A DNA stretch of 64,000 nt, from contig NZ_FNDP01000001.1 of the NCBI RefSeq assembly GCF_900100545.1, positions 681,729-745,728 on the forward strand, read 5' to 3'. Below are positions 1 through 9,318 of the stretch, piece after piece (position 1 is the stretch's first letter; each line of letters begins with the position of its first letter). The notes beneath the pieces were generated by a model. The model saw only the letters and a program-made list of their open reading frames with translations, searched no databases and was not told the DNA's origin. Source of the DNA: Pseudobutyrivibrio sp. 49 (GTDB lineage Bacteria; Bacillota; Clostridia; Lachnospirales; Lachnospiraceae). A program made the translations under genes and the position numbers.

Positions 1-1563
1 TGTAAAGTTGTAATGCTCTTCCATATTTCCAGAAGGCTCAAATGTCATCTTAACGTGACCATACTGACCATGACCACCAGTCTGCTTCTTATACTTATAC
101 TCTACATCAGCCTTTCCTCTGATTGTCTCTTTGAATGCAATCTTTGGCTGGCTAAGCTCGATGTCTACCTTGTACTTCTCATTAAGCTTCTGCACAAGCA
201 TATCGATATGTCTGTCTCCGATACCATAAAGAAGTGACTGACTGTTCTCGCCATCATTAACAGCCTTGATGGTTAAATCCTCAGCACAAAGCTTTGCGAG
301 TGCCTGTGCAATTTTATCTTCATCTCCCTTATTTTTAGCCTTATATCTCTTGTATGTATAAGGAACTGAAAGTGGTGTTCTAATGTAAAGAATTGGATTA
401 GCCTTTGTAGAAAGTGAGTCTGTAGTAGCTACCTTCTGGAGCTTTGAAAGTGCACAGATATCACCTGCGTGAACCTCAGGGACTTCCTCAGCCTTGCTAC
501 CTGTTAAGATGTAAAGCTTTCCAATCTTCTCCTCTGTCTCTTTATGCTTGTTATAAAGCAAATCATCCGTCTTAAGAACACCTGAATTAACCTTGATAAG
601 TGAATACTTACCAACGAATGGGTCGACGATTGTCTTAAATACATAAGCACTCTTTGGCTTAGAGAAGTCATAGTTTGCTTCGTAAACTTCATTCGTATTT
701 GCGTTAATTCCTGTAATCTTGCAATCAGCTGGTGATGGAAGATACTTAACAACGTCAGTAAGCATTGTATACTGACCTCTGTTAGTAAGATTTGAACCCA
801 TCATAACTGGAACAATATCACCAGAAGCTACGTTTACACGAAGTGCCTGACGGATCTCATCTTCAGAGAACTCTTCGCCACCAAAATATCTATCCATGAA
901 TTCCTCTGATGTCTCAGCAACTGATTCCATCAAAGCTTCACGATATTTCTCCAAATATTCCTGATTGTAATCAGGTACATCAGAGTGTTCTACTGTTCCA
1001 TCAGCCTTCCAGCGCTTTCCCATCTGCTGGATGACATTTACATAGCCAACAAACTCTCCATTTTCTCTAATTGGAAGATGGAAAGGAGCAATCTTCTTTC
1101 CGTACAAACTCTGAAGCTCCTCAACGATTTCTCTATAGCTGGCATCATCTATATCCATGTCAGTTACAAATACCATTCTAGGAAGATTAAATTTGTCGCA
1201 CATCTCCCAAGCTCTCTTTGTACCAACCTCAATTCCGCTTTTACCTGAAATAACAATAATAGCCGCATCTGCTGCCGAAACTGCCTCCTCAGCTTCTCCG
1301 ACGAAATCAAAATAACCTGGTGTGTCTAGGAAATTAATCTTAGTATCGCCCCAAATGATTGGAACTAAAGAAGTGTAGATAGAAAATTTGTTTTTTGTCT
1401 CCAGTTTGTCGTAGTCACTAATGGTATTACCAGCCTCGATAGTGCCTGGCTTGCTGATCTGACCAGCCAGAAAAGCCATTGATTCGATGAGACTGGTTTT
1501 GCCCGCCCCGCTGTGACCAAGCAACACAACGTTCCTAATTTTGTCCGTAGTAAATACCTTCAT
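1..1563 (-). CDS. EF-G-like translational GTPase (EF-G2/FusA paralogue), partial
   Basis: The first 521 codons of an elongation factor G-like GTPase start at ATG 1563, behind a GGGAGG site, and run off the left edge. I translated this by hand because no stop lies in the window. The G1 loop is GHSGAGKT (residues 16-23), unlike the GHIDAGKT of housekeeping EF-G and typical of the EF-G-like (EF-G2) branch. The DTPGYFDF G3 motif follows, then the domain II and III regions. Canonical EF-G drives translocation on the ribosome, but the role of this paralogue is poorly defined. The C-terminus is missing only because of the window edge. Identification as a translational GTPase is secure; the subfamily rests on the P-loop. 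Confidence 0.88.
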   Translation of the reverse strand, partial: MKVFTTDKIRNVVLLGHSGAGKTSLIESMAFLAGQISKPGTIEAGNTISDYDKLETKNKFSIYTSLVPIIWGDTKINFLDTPGYFDFVGEAEEAVSAADAAIIVISGKSGIEVGTKRAWEMCDKFNLPRMVFVTDMDIDDASYREIVEELQSLYGKKIAPFHLPIRENGEFVGYVNVIQQMGKRWKADGTVEHSDVPDYNQEYLEKYREALMESVAETSEEFMDRYFGGEEFSEDEIRQALRVNVASGDIVPVMMGSNLTNRGQYTMLTDVVKYLPSPADCKITGINANTNEVYEANYDFSKPKSAYVFKTIVDPFVGKYSLIKVNSGVLKTDDLLYNKHKETEEKIGKLYILTGSKAEEVPEVHAGDICALSKLQKVATTDSLSTKANPILYIRTPLSVPYTYKRYKAKNKGDEDKIAQALAKLCAEDLTIKAVNDGENSQSLLYGIGDRHIDMLVQKLNEKYKVDIELSQPKIAFKETIRGKADVEYKYKKQTGGHGQYGHVKMTFEPSGNMEEHYNFT

Positions 1564-1656
1564 GTGTCTTACCTCCCAATAAGTTATTCGACGCCTTAAC
1601 CCCGCCGCGCCGTGATGTTATAAAACTTATATATATTATATTTAATATTCAGACTA

Positions 1657-1685
1657 TTTACAACGCATAAATGTGATATTATATA
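1657..1685 (+). promoter_or_regulatory. Sigma-A type promoter of tyrA-aroA
   Basis: TTTACA at 1657-1662, a 17-nt spacer, then TATATA at 1680-1685, about 55 nt before the tyrA start. The region is very AT-rich, so other -10 choices exist (TATAAA at 1682). Confidence 0.5.
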
Positions 1686-1739
1686 AATATATTTTCGCTT
1701 TAAAGTATTAAAGTATCATATGTTTTGGGAGATTTATTT

Positions 1740-2840
1740 ATGAAGACAAAAACTATCGGATTTGTAGGACTAGGACTAATTGGAGGAAGTATCGCAAAAG
1801 CGATATTAAACGTATATCCGAATACAAGAATACTGGCTACTGCTTCCAGAGAATCTACAATCGAAGCAGCTTTTGAGGAGCGCCTTATCGACAACAACGG
1901 CCTTCTTAAAATTCACCAGTTCGGTCAGTGTGATATCATCTTTCTTTGCAGCCCTGTAAAGATTAACTGCGATTACCTAAAGATGCTTAAAGATGTTGTT
2001 AAGCCAGACTGTATTATCACTGATGTAGGTTCTACAAAAGGCGATATCACATCTGTAGCAAGAGAACTCGGTATGACTAATCAGTTTATAGGTGGTCATC
2101 CTATGACTGGTTCGGAACTTACAGGACTTGAGCATTCAAACGCTCTTCTCCTTGAGAATGCATACTATATTCTTACTGCAGATTCAGAAATGAATCGCGA
2201 AACCTACGATGAATTTGCTTCGTATATTGAAAGCCTTGGTGCTATTCCAATAATGCTTACTCCTGAGGAGCACGATGACGCCACAGCTGCTGTATCACAT
2301 CTGCCACACGTCATTGCAGCCTCTCTTGTAAATCTTGTACAGGATACAGATGATGAGCGCTCTATTTGCAAAACTATTGCAGCAGGTGGATTTAAGGATA
2401 TCACAAGAATAGCCTCTGGATCTCCTACAATGTGGCAGCACATTTTCCTTAGCAACAGAGATGCTTTGATTAAACTTATAGATATATACAAGGACGAGCT
2501 GGAAGATTTTAGAACCGCTATATTGAAATCCGATGCAGATGAAATTTTACGACTATGGACAAAAGCAAAGGATTACAGAGATTCCATTACAATTCCAGAC
2601 AATGCTTTACTTCGTTTTTACGAATTATATTGCGACATTGATGATAAACCAGGTACACTTGTAGGAGTTCTTCAGCTACTTGCTGATGCTGATATCAGTG
2701 TAAAGAATATCGATATCATTCATAACAGAGAATTTGAACCTGGTGTTCTTCGAATCGAATTCTATACAGATGAAGCTATGAAAAAAGCTCAAACAATTTT
2801 GGTACATAATAACTACTACGTAAGACAAAGGACAAATTAA
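1740..2840 (+). CDS. tyrA: Prephenate dehydrogenase with C-terminal ACT domain
   Basis: Catalyses NAD(P)-dependent oxidative decarboxylation of prephenate to 4-hydroxyphenylpyruvate in tyrosine synthesis. The N-terminal Rossmann motif is GFVGLGLIGGS. The helical dehydrogenase domain contains GGHPMTGSE and SHLPHV. The last 75 or so residues form an ACT regulatory domain (FYELYCDIDDKPGTL), probably sensing tyrosine. I chose ATG 1740 (366 aa) rather than the upstream in-frame TTG at 1725, because TGGGAG at 1726-1731 is well placed as its ribosome binding site. aroA starts one base after the stop, so the two shikimate-pathway genes form an operon. Confidence 0.93.
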   Translation: MKTKTIGFVGLGLIGGSIAKAILNVYPNTRILATASRESTIEAAFEERLIDNNGLLKIHQFGQCDIIFLCSPVKINCDYLKMLKDVVKPDCIITDVGSTKGDITSVARELGMTNQFIGGHPMTGSELTGLEHSNALLLENAYYILTADSEMNRETYDEFASYIESLGAIPIMLTPEEHDDATAAVSHLPHVIAASLVNLVQDTDDERSICKTIAAGGFKDITRIASGSPTMWQHIFLSNRDALIKLIDIYKDELEDFRTAILKSDADEILRLWTKAKDYRDSITIPDNALLRFYELYCDIDDKPGTLVGVLQLLADADISVKNIDIIHNREFEPGVLRIEFYTDEAMKKAQTILVHNNYYVRQRTN

Positions 2841-2841
2841 T

Positions 2842-4122
2842 ATGCCAATTAATAAAGCAAAAAGTTTAAAAGGTGAAATCAAGGTTCCAGGAGATAAGTC
2901 CATCAGCCACCGAGGCGTTATGTTCGGTGCTATTTCCGAGGGTATCACAGAATTAACTGGATTCCTGGATGGTGCTGACTGTCGCTCCACTATCGGCTGC
3001 TTTAAAGCCATGGGAATTGATATCTCTCAGGACAGAGATCATGTTGTGATTCATGGAAAAGGTCTTCATGGACTAAGTGAGCCACAGCAGGTTCTTGATG
3101 TAGGAAACAGTGGTACTACTACCCGACTTATATCAGGTATTCTTGCCGGTCAGCCCTTTGTCAGCACCTTAAATGGTGATGAATCCATTCAGAAGCGTCC
3201 AATGGGAAGAATCATTACACCTCTTACACAGATGGGCGCCTATATCAAATCAGTAAAGAATAACAACTGTGCACCACTTGAGGTAGGCGGCGTTCCTCTC
3301 GCTCCACTTCGCTATGATTCACCTGTAGCCAGTGCTCAGGTAAAATCCTGCGTACTTCTTGCAGGTCTTTATGCTGACGGAATCACCTCTGTCACAGAGC
3401 CAGTTGTTTCACGAAATCATACAGAGCTTATGCTTTCAGGTTTTGGCGCCGACATCAAATCAGAAGGTCTTACCGCTACTGTTGTAGGCGGCCCTAAGCT
3501 TGTAGGTCAAAAAATAGAGGTTCCAGGTGATATTTCATCAGCTGCCTTCTTTATTGTTGCAGGTCTTATATGTCCTAATGCAGATTTATTAATTAAAAAC
3601 GTAAATACGAATCCAACCCGCGCAGGCATTATAAAAGTTGCACAGGATATGGGAGGAAATATTGAGCTTCTCAATGAGCGAATTGTAAGCGGTGAACCTG
3701 TAGCAGATATTCATGTAACTACAAGCGAGCTTCATGGATGTGAAGTTTCAGGAGATATTATTCCTACACTCATAGACGAGCTTCCAGTTATCGCTGTAAT
3801 GGCAGCCTGTGCAGCAGGTACTACCGTTATTACGGATGCATCAGAATTAAAAGTAAAAGAAAGCGATAGAATCGCCACAGTCACAGAAAATCTTTCGAAT
3901 ATGGGATGTGACATCACTCCTACTGACGATGGAATGATTATCAATGGTGGCAAGCCTCTGAAAGGAACACTTATTAAAACATATTTAGACCATCGTATCG
4001 CTATGGCCTTTGCAATTGCAGGACTTGTGGCAGATGGTGAAACAACTTTCGATAGCGAAGACTGTTGTTGTATTTCATATCCAGATTTCTTTAACACATT
4101 AAAGTACCTCACTAATCAATAA
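2842..4122 (+). CDS. aroA: 3-phosphoshikimate 1-carboxyvinyltransferase (EPSP synthase)
   Basis: Makes EPSP from shikimate-3-phosphate and phosphoenolpyruvate, the sixth step of the shikimate pathway. The 426-residue length is normal for the family. Visible signatures are PGDKSISHR at the N-terminus, GNSGTTTRLISG (about residue 90), QKRPMGR, SAQVKS and the late KESDRI and DHRIAMAFA blocks. It follows tyrA with a one-base gap. The final codons (KYLTNQ and stop) also form the left arm of the transcription terminator, so the coding end and terminator share sequence. Confidence 0.96.
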   Translation: MPINKAKSLKGEIKVPGDKSISHRGVMFGAISEGITELTGFLDGADCRSTIGCFKAMGIDISQDRDHVVIHGKGLHGLSEPQQVLDVGNSGTTTRLISGILAGQPFVSTLNGDESIQKRPMGRIITPLTQMGAYIKSVKNNNCAPLEVGGVPLAPLRYDSPVASAQVKSCVLLAGLYADGITSVTEPVVSRNHTELMLSGFGADIKSEGLTATVVGGPKLVGQKIEVPGDISSAAFFIVAGLICPNADLLIKNVNTNPTRAGIIKVAQDMGGNIELLNERIVSGEPVADIHVTTSELHGCEVSGDIIPTLIDELPVIAVMAACAAGTTVITDASELKVKESDRIATVTENLSNMGCDITPTDDGMIINGGKPLKGTLIKTYLDHRIAMAFAIAGLVADGETTFDSEDCCCISYPDFFNTLKYLTNQ

Positions 4123-4142
4123 GGTTAGTGAGGTACTTTTTT
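4103..4142 (+). terminator. Rho-independent terminator overlapping the aroA stop
   Basis: A 13-bp stem (AGTACCTCACTAA at 4103-4115 with its complement at 4125-4137), a 9-nt loop holding the aroA TAA, then a T-run to 4142. The T-run reaches the stop codon of the converging gene. Confidence 0.9.
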
Positions 4143-5433
4143 ACCAATGAGTCTTATGCTCATCTATAATTTCATATGTTTCAATATTTACAAGATAAAA
4201 ACCCTTAAGGCTTGCTTCTGCCTGTCCTAAGGAATATCCATTTTCATCAAGAGGCTCTGCTTCAAGTACAATCTCTAAGCAATTATTTCCATTTTCATCT
4301 TTTTTTAAGCCATTATCATAGAGATTATATTCGTAATCTTCATCCCTATAAACAGTTCCTCTGACATTTCCCTTTGCAGTATAACTTATAAGTAAATTTG
4401 TATAATAGTCTTCAATAATTCCGTTATTCTTAAGGTAGCCCTCAAGGATAATCATTAAATTCATGATATCTATATCATCATAAGGCTCAGAAGATGCATC
4501 AATTGAATAAGAATCATCTGAACTATAATCATAGTCATCTGAGCTATAGTCATCATAATCATAGGAATCAATTAATTCCTCATCAGAATCACTCCATCTG
4601 GAATCATATCTTTCAAAACAGCATACCAAGTCACTCTTAAATATAAAGCAACCTAGCAGAAAGAAAATTAAAAATAAGATTGTAAATACCTTCTTAGATT
4701 GCTTGCCTTTTTTTATTATGGCAACAAGAAGGGAGAATCCAAAGGCATATATCAATGAAACTGATAAGATAGAATCCAATAGGGACAATCCCGTCAAAAA
4801 CCTTTGAAAATATCTGCCACAGGAAAGATAATTTAAATCCATACCTAAGAAAAAGACACCATAGGATAATAGCAAAGTAACAATGATGATGGCAAATGGA
4901 TTAGCTGTCTTCTGCTTGGCAAGTTTACTCTCATCAAAGTCTTGTTCCTCAGAATTAATCCATTCTTTTACAAGCTCTAAATCATCATTTTTAAAAGATG
5001 CAGGAATAAAATCTACAGCCATTCTGCATTTATCTTTATCACCCATCCTTGCATCAGCTACAGCCATTGATCTTAAGAAATTATATTTATTCCCTGGTAG
5101 TTTACAAAATACATGCTTGTGGAATAAATAAAGGCCGTAGTCATGAACATCCTTTGGTTCCAATGACAATAGCTTCTTTTTTGTCATATTTGCATAAGCC
5201 GAAAGAAGCCCTGCATAAAGTGTTAATATCGATGCAAATAATGCAATATTAAAAGTGCCATCGATATATAATCCTAAGTAATCCTTTAGGTAATAATACC
5301 CAAGAAACAGAAGCAATCCAAAATACAATAAAGATATTTTGTGAACCAAAAGTACTCTCTTGGCAATCTTCACTCCGGCATTTTCTTCATCAAGTGATGT
5401 AACATCAAACTCACCTTGTATATAGCAATTCAT
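4141..5433 (-). CDS. Membrane protein with Asp/Ser/Tyr-rich extracytoplasmic segment, unknown function
   Basis: I do not recognise a family. The protein has 430 aa, with two hydrophobic segments near residues 28-50 and 60-85. A cytoplasmic-looking stretch follows (SMAVADARMGDKDKCRMAVDFIP). Three more membrane segments lie at about 175-200, 208-240 and 250-272. After these comes a low-complexity run of Asp, Ser and Tyr (about 285-325), then a small folded-looking C-terminal domain. It lies 14 nt downstream of the GH43 gene and may share its transcript. Its stop sits in the T-run of the aroA terminator. Substrate or partner cannot be inferred. Confidence 0.7.
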   Translation of the reverse strand: MNCYIQGEFDVTSLDEENAGVKIAKRVLLVHKISLLYFGLLLFLGYYYLKDYLGLYIDGTFNIALFASILTLYAGLLSAYANMTKKKLLSLEPKDVHDYGLYLFHKHVFCKLPGNKYNFLRSMAVADARMGDKDKCRMAVDFIPASFKNDDLELVKEWINSEEQDFDESKLAKQKTANPFAIIIVTLLLSYGVFFLGMDLNYLSCGRYFQRFLTGLSLLDSILSVSLIYAFGFSLLVAIIKKGKQSKKVFTILFLIFFLLGCFIFKSDLVCCFERYDSRWSDSDEELIDSYDYDDYSSDDYDYSSDDSYSIDASSEPYDDIDIMNLMIILEGYLKNNGIIEDYYTNLLISYTAKGNVRGTVYRDEDYEYNLYDNGLKKDENGNNCLEIVLEAEPLDENGYSLGQAEASLKGFYLVNIETYEIIDEHKTHW

Positions 5434-5447
5434 TTATTTAGTGTCCT

Positions 5448-6944
5448 CTATTCGCTAAAATTTAGATTTCGAAAATCAACGACACCCCCAAGATTCTTTG
5501 TACCATACGAGAATACGCCTATACGATATCCCACAAAAACATCTAATGTAAACTCCATATCAAGCGGTTCTCCGAACTCAATAAAGTCCGTGCCATCTAC
5601 AGAATAATAGAAATAGGCCTTATCTTCATTTTCGAAATCAAAGACTATTCTAATCCAAAAATGATTACAATTGAAGCCTTGAATTTCTGAAACATTTTGT
5701 CTTATCTCTGTCTTATCTTTTTGAGTGGAAACGATGTAAAATTCACCATTAGATTTTGTTAATCCTATAGTTCCGTATTTTCCCATAAAGGCAGCAAGTC
5801 CAGCATAATCTCCGCCACGCATTCCAGAAAAATCGCCCTCTATCGTAAATACGGATTTAGGAGTAACAGTTCGCTCTGTCAAAGTGTTTCTGGCATCCAT
5901 TATTGATGATGCTAGCTGCATATTTTTAAGACGTAAATAGCCAAGACGGTCTGTAAATGACCATCCCTCCTCTATAGGATTATGATTCCACTGGAACTGA
6001 AGAAGCATTCTGTCACTGCTGTGATTAAAGGAATCGCTTGTTACGAGTGGATTTGTAAATACTTCCTTCATAGGAATATCGAATTCTTCAGGAGCTTTCC
6101 CATCCTGTCCTATCACAGGCCAGTCATTTTCCCATGTCATAGGAAGCAAATAAGGAATACGTCCTACGGCTCCGTGATCCTGAAAAAACATTGAGTAGCA
6201 ATTCTTTTCATCAACATCAATAAGAACTCCCTGCGCAATACCACAATTTTTATAACCCATATCATCATCAAAAATGATATGTCTTTCAAAATCTCCATCA
6301 AGGCTTGTTCCGCGATAACAAACCTCTCTTCTTCTACCATTTCCATTACCAATCTCAGGCCACTCAATAAAGCACAGATAAATATATTTCTTTCTTACGT
6401 AGGCACGACATCCTTCACAGCGAAGCATAATGCCAGCTTTGTCTGTGGCAAATAACAATCTGTCTGATGTCTCATCCACTCCACTAAAATCATCCAAAAT
6501 CCTGACAATATGAATATCACCATTTCCATAAACAAGATAAGGCTTATTATCCCAGAACAAGAAACTAGGGTCATGATAAATACCATTCAACTCATATCTA
6601 TCCCAAAAAGATTTCTCGATATCATCCGAATAATAGATATAAGTCTTCTTCATATCGTTGCACACAAAGCATGAATAGAATATTCCCCTGTGATAGCAAA
6701 GAGTTGTTGCCCATTGACAAGCTCCGTATGCATTCTTGCCATTCTTTAACTCATATATATCATTATCTTCAATCTTGTCAAAAATGTATGATACTATCTC
6801 CCAGTTCTTTAAGTCCTTGGAGCGAAGGATTGGGCCTCCTGGGCAAAAGAACATTGTGGTACTGACCATATAATAAAAACCATTAGCCTTAATGACATCC
6901 ATATCTGGCATGTCCATTTTTAAAAGTGGATTTGTAACTTTCAA
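5448..6944 (-). CDS. Glycoside hydrolase family 43 (beta-xylosidase/arabinofuranosidase type)
   Basis: A five-bladed beta-propeller GH43 enzyme followed by a concanavalin-like C-terminal beta-sandwich (about residues 320-498), the layout of beta-xylosidases. Predicted catalytic residues are D14 (general base, in MPDMD), D125 (pKa modulator, HDPSF) and E177 (general acid, RCEGCRAY). There is no signal peptide, so it should act on imported oligosaccharides in the cytoplasm. The start is a TTG at 6944 behind GGGAG at a 9-nt spacing. The esterase gene lies just upstream on the same strand, consistent with an arabinoxylan-degrading pair. The exact substrate is not determinable. Confidence 0.87.
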   Translation of the reverse strand: MKVTNPLLKMDMPDMDVIKANGFYYMVSTTMFFCPGGPILRSKDLKNWEIVSYIFDKIEDNDIYELKNGKNAYGACQWATTLCYHRGIFYSCFVCNDMKKTYIYYSDDIEKSFWDRYELNGIYHDPSFLFWDNKPYLVYGNGDIHIVRILDDFSGVDETSDRLLFATDKAGIMLRCEGCRAYVRKKYIYLCFIEWPEIGNGNGRRREVCYRGTSLDGDFERHIIFDDDMGYKNCGIAQGVLIDVDEKNCYSMFFQDHGAVGRIPYLLPMTWENDWPVIGQDGKAPEEFDIPMKEVFTNPLVTSDSFNHSSDRMLLQFQWNHNPIEEGWSFTDRLGYLRLKNMQLASSIMDARNTLTERTVTPKSVFTIEGDFSGMRGGDYAGLAAFMGKYGTIGLTKSNGEFYIVSTQKDKTEIRQNVSEIQGFNCNHFWIRIVFDFENEDKAYFYYSVDGTDFIEFGEPLDMEFTLDVFVGYRIGVFSYGTKNLGGVVDFRNLNFSE

Positions 6945-6976
6945 TTAATATATCTCCCTATTATTTCGTAAATACT

Positions 6977-8578
6977 CTATCTAGTAAATTGTGATATAAA
7001 TTTCCATGCCTGTTCACAGGAATGTTCTCTAAATTCATGAACCTGACCGCTTACGCTACCGAAGGCTGTACGACAAACTCCATCCTCGCTGTCATAGTAA
7101 TTTACAGTCAGCACACTTCCTCTTGAAGGATCTGGAATCTTCTCAACTCTGTCTCCTGAAATACCGTATATACGGTCATCCCAATTTTCTCTGTCAGAGA
7201 AATCAACATTAAAATTAATCTTAAGCTTATTAACAGAAGCTGCATATCTGATGCGCTCAAGAGATTCCTCGGCCTGGAAAGGAAGCTCTGGAAGTGGCGA
7301 TTCCTCTCCACCTGAATAAAAAATTGGTACCGATACTGTGGTATTTATACGTGGGTCTCCAAGAGATAAACCAAATGGATTATTATGGATTGGGAACAAA
7401 GCGCTGGCTGGAGCAAGTCCTGCAAAAACCTCAGGATATTCCTGGAACATATCCCAGGTCTTAGCACTTCCCATAGAGAAACCAGCAGCATATATTCTCT
7501 TTTCATCCACGTTATATTTCTTCTTTAAATCAGCAATAACCTCCATAGCCTCTGTTGGAGTTACATACTGGTGATTCTCAATTGAAACATATAAGAAGTT
7601 GTATTTATGGCAAACCTCCCACCATCCAGAGACAAAGGTAAGGAACATTGAAGAGTCTCCACCACCGTGGTAACCAATCAACATTGGAACAGGTCCATTA
7701 TCAAAAAGTCCCTTATTGTAATATGCAAAATATCCAACCTTATGAGTCTTTGTGTCCTTATATTTCTTTTCCTTGTGATCCTTTGAAGTGTTAACCTCAG
7801 TAAAGCCTGGCTCCTCCACCATATTAAGAGCCTCAAAATCTGGCTCAATTTCGAGATTTCCACACCACATCTTAAACTTCTTTACGAAGCTGTAGAAATC
7901 AGCTTTATATTCAGCTTTATCCTTAATCAAAACATTTTTAGATTCAGCAAAAGCATCATTAACTTCATCTGTATTTCCTACTGAAAGAATGGCAATATCC
8001 TTTCGCTGTACCTCAGGTACGACATTTAATCCTTCCATGGAAATCATTGCTGGTGTAATCTCACCTGGTCCCCATAAATATTCACCCTCAACAGTCTGAA
8101 GAAGATTTCTTGCGCAGTAATCAGCTGATTTTCCAAAGCTATATATATCTGTTCTAAACTTAGCGCCTCTGATGAAATATCCCTTGAATTCCTGTGCTAT
8201 AAAATCATGGAAGGCTGCGATTCCATCCTCATAATCAGGATTCATTTTTACTTCTTCCATTATCTCCTTGTAAAGGTCAACAGAGGCATTATCCCATCCG
8301 CCTTCACAAGTAGGATAAATAAAAAGTACACTTGAATCTACGGCTGATGCTATATCAGAAAGACCTGACTCCTTGGCAAAAGCAATAGCCTCCTCCTTTG
8401 TGCGCTTATTTTCCTCGAACACCAAAAGTAAAGGTGCTCTAAAACCGTAATTCAAAACCTCGCCATCTATTTCGGTAGATGGAACATAGGCCTTCAAATG
8501 AAAATTATTATATGTATGCTCCCAGTATTTATCACCATTATCAAATTTTTCCACATGTGGTCTTGCAAAAATTCCCAT
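6977..8578 (-). CDS. Alpha/beta-hydrolase esterase (PHB depolymerase/CE1-like)
   Basis: A 533-aa cytoplasmic esterase with no signal peptide. The C-terminal half (from about residue 280) is the hydrolase domain. It has an oxyanion-type stretch YHGGGDSS, the nucleophile motif GFSMGS with S368, and a late His in GQVHEF. The N-terminal half looks like a degenerate or accessory domain carrying [10 protein letters not shown]. It is upstream of GH43 on the same strand, so removal of acetyl or feruloyl groups from xylo-oligosaccharides is a reasonable inference, not shown. The SD is AAGGGGGA before ATG 8578. A complementary ATCCCCC lies about 40 nt upstream (see findings). Confidence 0.78.
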   Translation of the reverse strand: MGIFARPHVEKFDNGDKYWEHTYNNFHLKAYVPSTEIDGEVLNYGFRAPLLLVFEENKRTKEEAIAFAKESGLSDIASAVDSSVLFIYPTCEGGWDNASVDLYKEIMEEVKMNPDYEDGIAAFHDFIAQEFKGYFIRGAKFRTDIYSFGKSADYCARNLLQTVEGEYLWGPGEITPAMISMEGLNVVPEVQRKDIAILSVGNTDEVNDAFAESKNVLIKDKAEYKADFYSFVKKFKMWCGNLEIEPDFEALNMVEEPGFTEVNTSKDHKEKKYKDTKTHKVGYFAYYNKGLFDNGPVPMLIGYHGGGDSSMFLTFVSGWWEVCHKYNFLYVSIENHQYVTPTEAMEVIADLKKKYNVDEKRIYAAGFSMGSAKTWDMFQEYPEVFAGLAPASALFPIHNNPFGLSLGDPRINTTVSVPIFYSGGEESPLPELPFQAEESLERIRYAASVNKLKINFNVDFSDRENWDDRIYGISGDRVEKIPDPSRGSVLTVNYYDSEDGVCRTAFGSVSGQVHEFREHSCEQAWKFISQFTR

Positions 8579-8673
8579 AAAAAAATCCCCCTTACCAAAA
8601 TAGATAAATCTATTCTAGCATCCGGGGGATCCAATAAATACCGATAAAGTTTTAAATAAAGGATGATAAATAA

Positions 8674-8707
8674 TAGAAAAAAGCCTGTCCCATAAAATGA
8701 GACAGGC
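8674..8707 (-). terminator. Terminator after the SEC-C protein gene
   Basis: Stem of GCCTGTC (8683-8689) with GACAGGC (8701-8707), extended by CAT/ATG beyond one mismatch. On the minus strand it is followed by a six-T run. Confidence 0.85.
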
Positions 8708-8715
8708 GAAAAATT

Positions 8716-9225
8716 TTATTTCTTGTTCATACAACAATGCTTATACTTCTTTCCAGAACCGCATGGACATGGATCATTACGTCCAACCTTCTTCTCTGTA
8801 CGGATGATTGTGTGCATGTTCTTAGCTTCCTTTGTAAGAGCCTTAAGAGTATCTGCATCAAAAATCTTCTCCCACTGTGGGAGACCATAAAGCCAATCAG
8901 CCTTAGCATCGATCATGTTCTTGTAAAGCTTTTCCTTATCGAACTTAAGAGAAACTACTGTATCCTCTTCCATTGTGTCGATTGGATTTGGCTCAACAAG
9001 TGAATCATTGATTCCATCAAGGAAACCAACCATTGGCATAACTTCAATCTTATATTTCTCAGCAAGCTCTTTAACTGTACCCTTTACCTCTGTATCAGGA
9101 TCATCAAGAAGCTGCTCGTAAATGCCTTTCTCTAAAAGAAAATAATTCTGCCAGAATCTCTGTAAATCAGCCTGAGACTGGTTCTGATTGTAGGCAATCT
9201 TCTGCCACTGTTCAAGTAAACTCAT
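8716..9225 (-). CDS. SEC-C metal-binding motif protein
   Basis: A 169-aa protein ending in a SEC-C zinc finger ([16 protein letters not shown]), the motif found at the SecA C-terminus and in many small bacterial proteins. The first 140 residues are mostly helical and not assigned to a family I know. It has its own terminator and no operon partner. SEC-C motifs bind zinc and, in SecA, SecB or ribosomes. The role here is unknown. Confidence 0.75.
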   Translation of the reverse strand: MSLLEQWQKIAYNQNQSQADLQRFWQNYFLLEKGIYEQLLDDPDTEVKGTVKELAEKYKIEVMPMVGFLDGINDSLVEPNPIDTMEEDTVVSLKFDKEKLYKNMIDAKADWLYGLPQWEKIFDADTLKALTKEAKNMHTIIRTEKKVGRNDPCPCGSGKKYKHCCMNKK

Positions 9226-9287
9226 TTTATATTCCTCTCCAATAAAAAAATCAATATCGTGGTAAAAACCACCTTTTGTATTTTAAC

Positions 9288-9311
9288 ATAAAAGGCTACC
9301 AGAAGGTAGCC
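9288..9311 (-). terminator. Terminator after the NlpC/P60 gene
   Basis: Stem GGCTACC (9294-9300) with GGTAGCC (9305-9311), a 4-nt loop and a minus-strand TTTT tail, 8 nt past the stop codon. A second short hairpin (GTGGT/ACCAC, 9259-9272) lies just beyond. Confidence 0.78.
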
Positions 9312-9318
9312 CTAAATA

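Noticed and set aside
1725..1739. TTG start giving a 5-residue longer TyrA
   Set aside because: It would place the TGGGAG ribosome binding site inside the coding sequence. ATG 1740 has that site at the correct distance.
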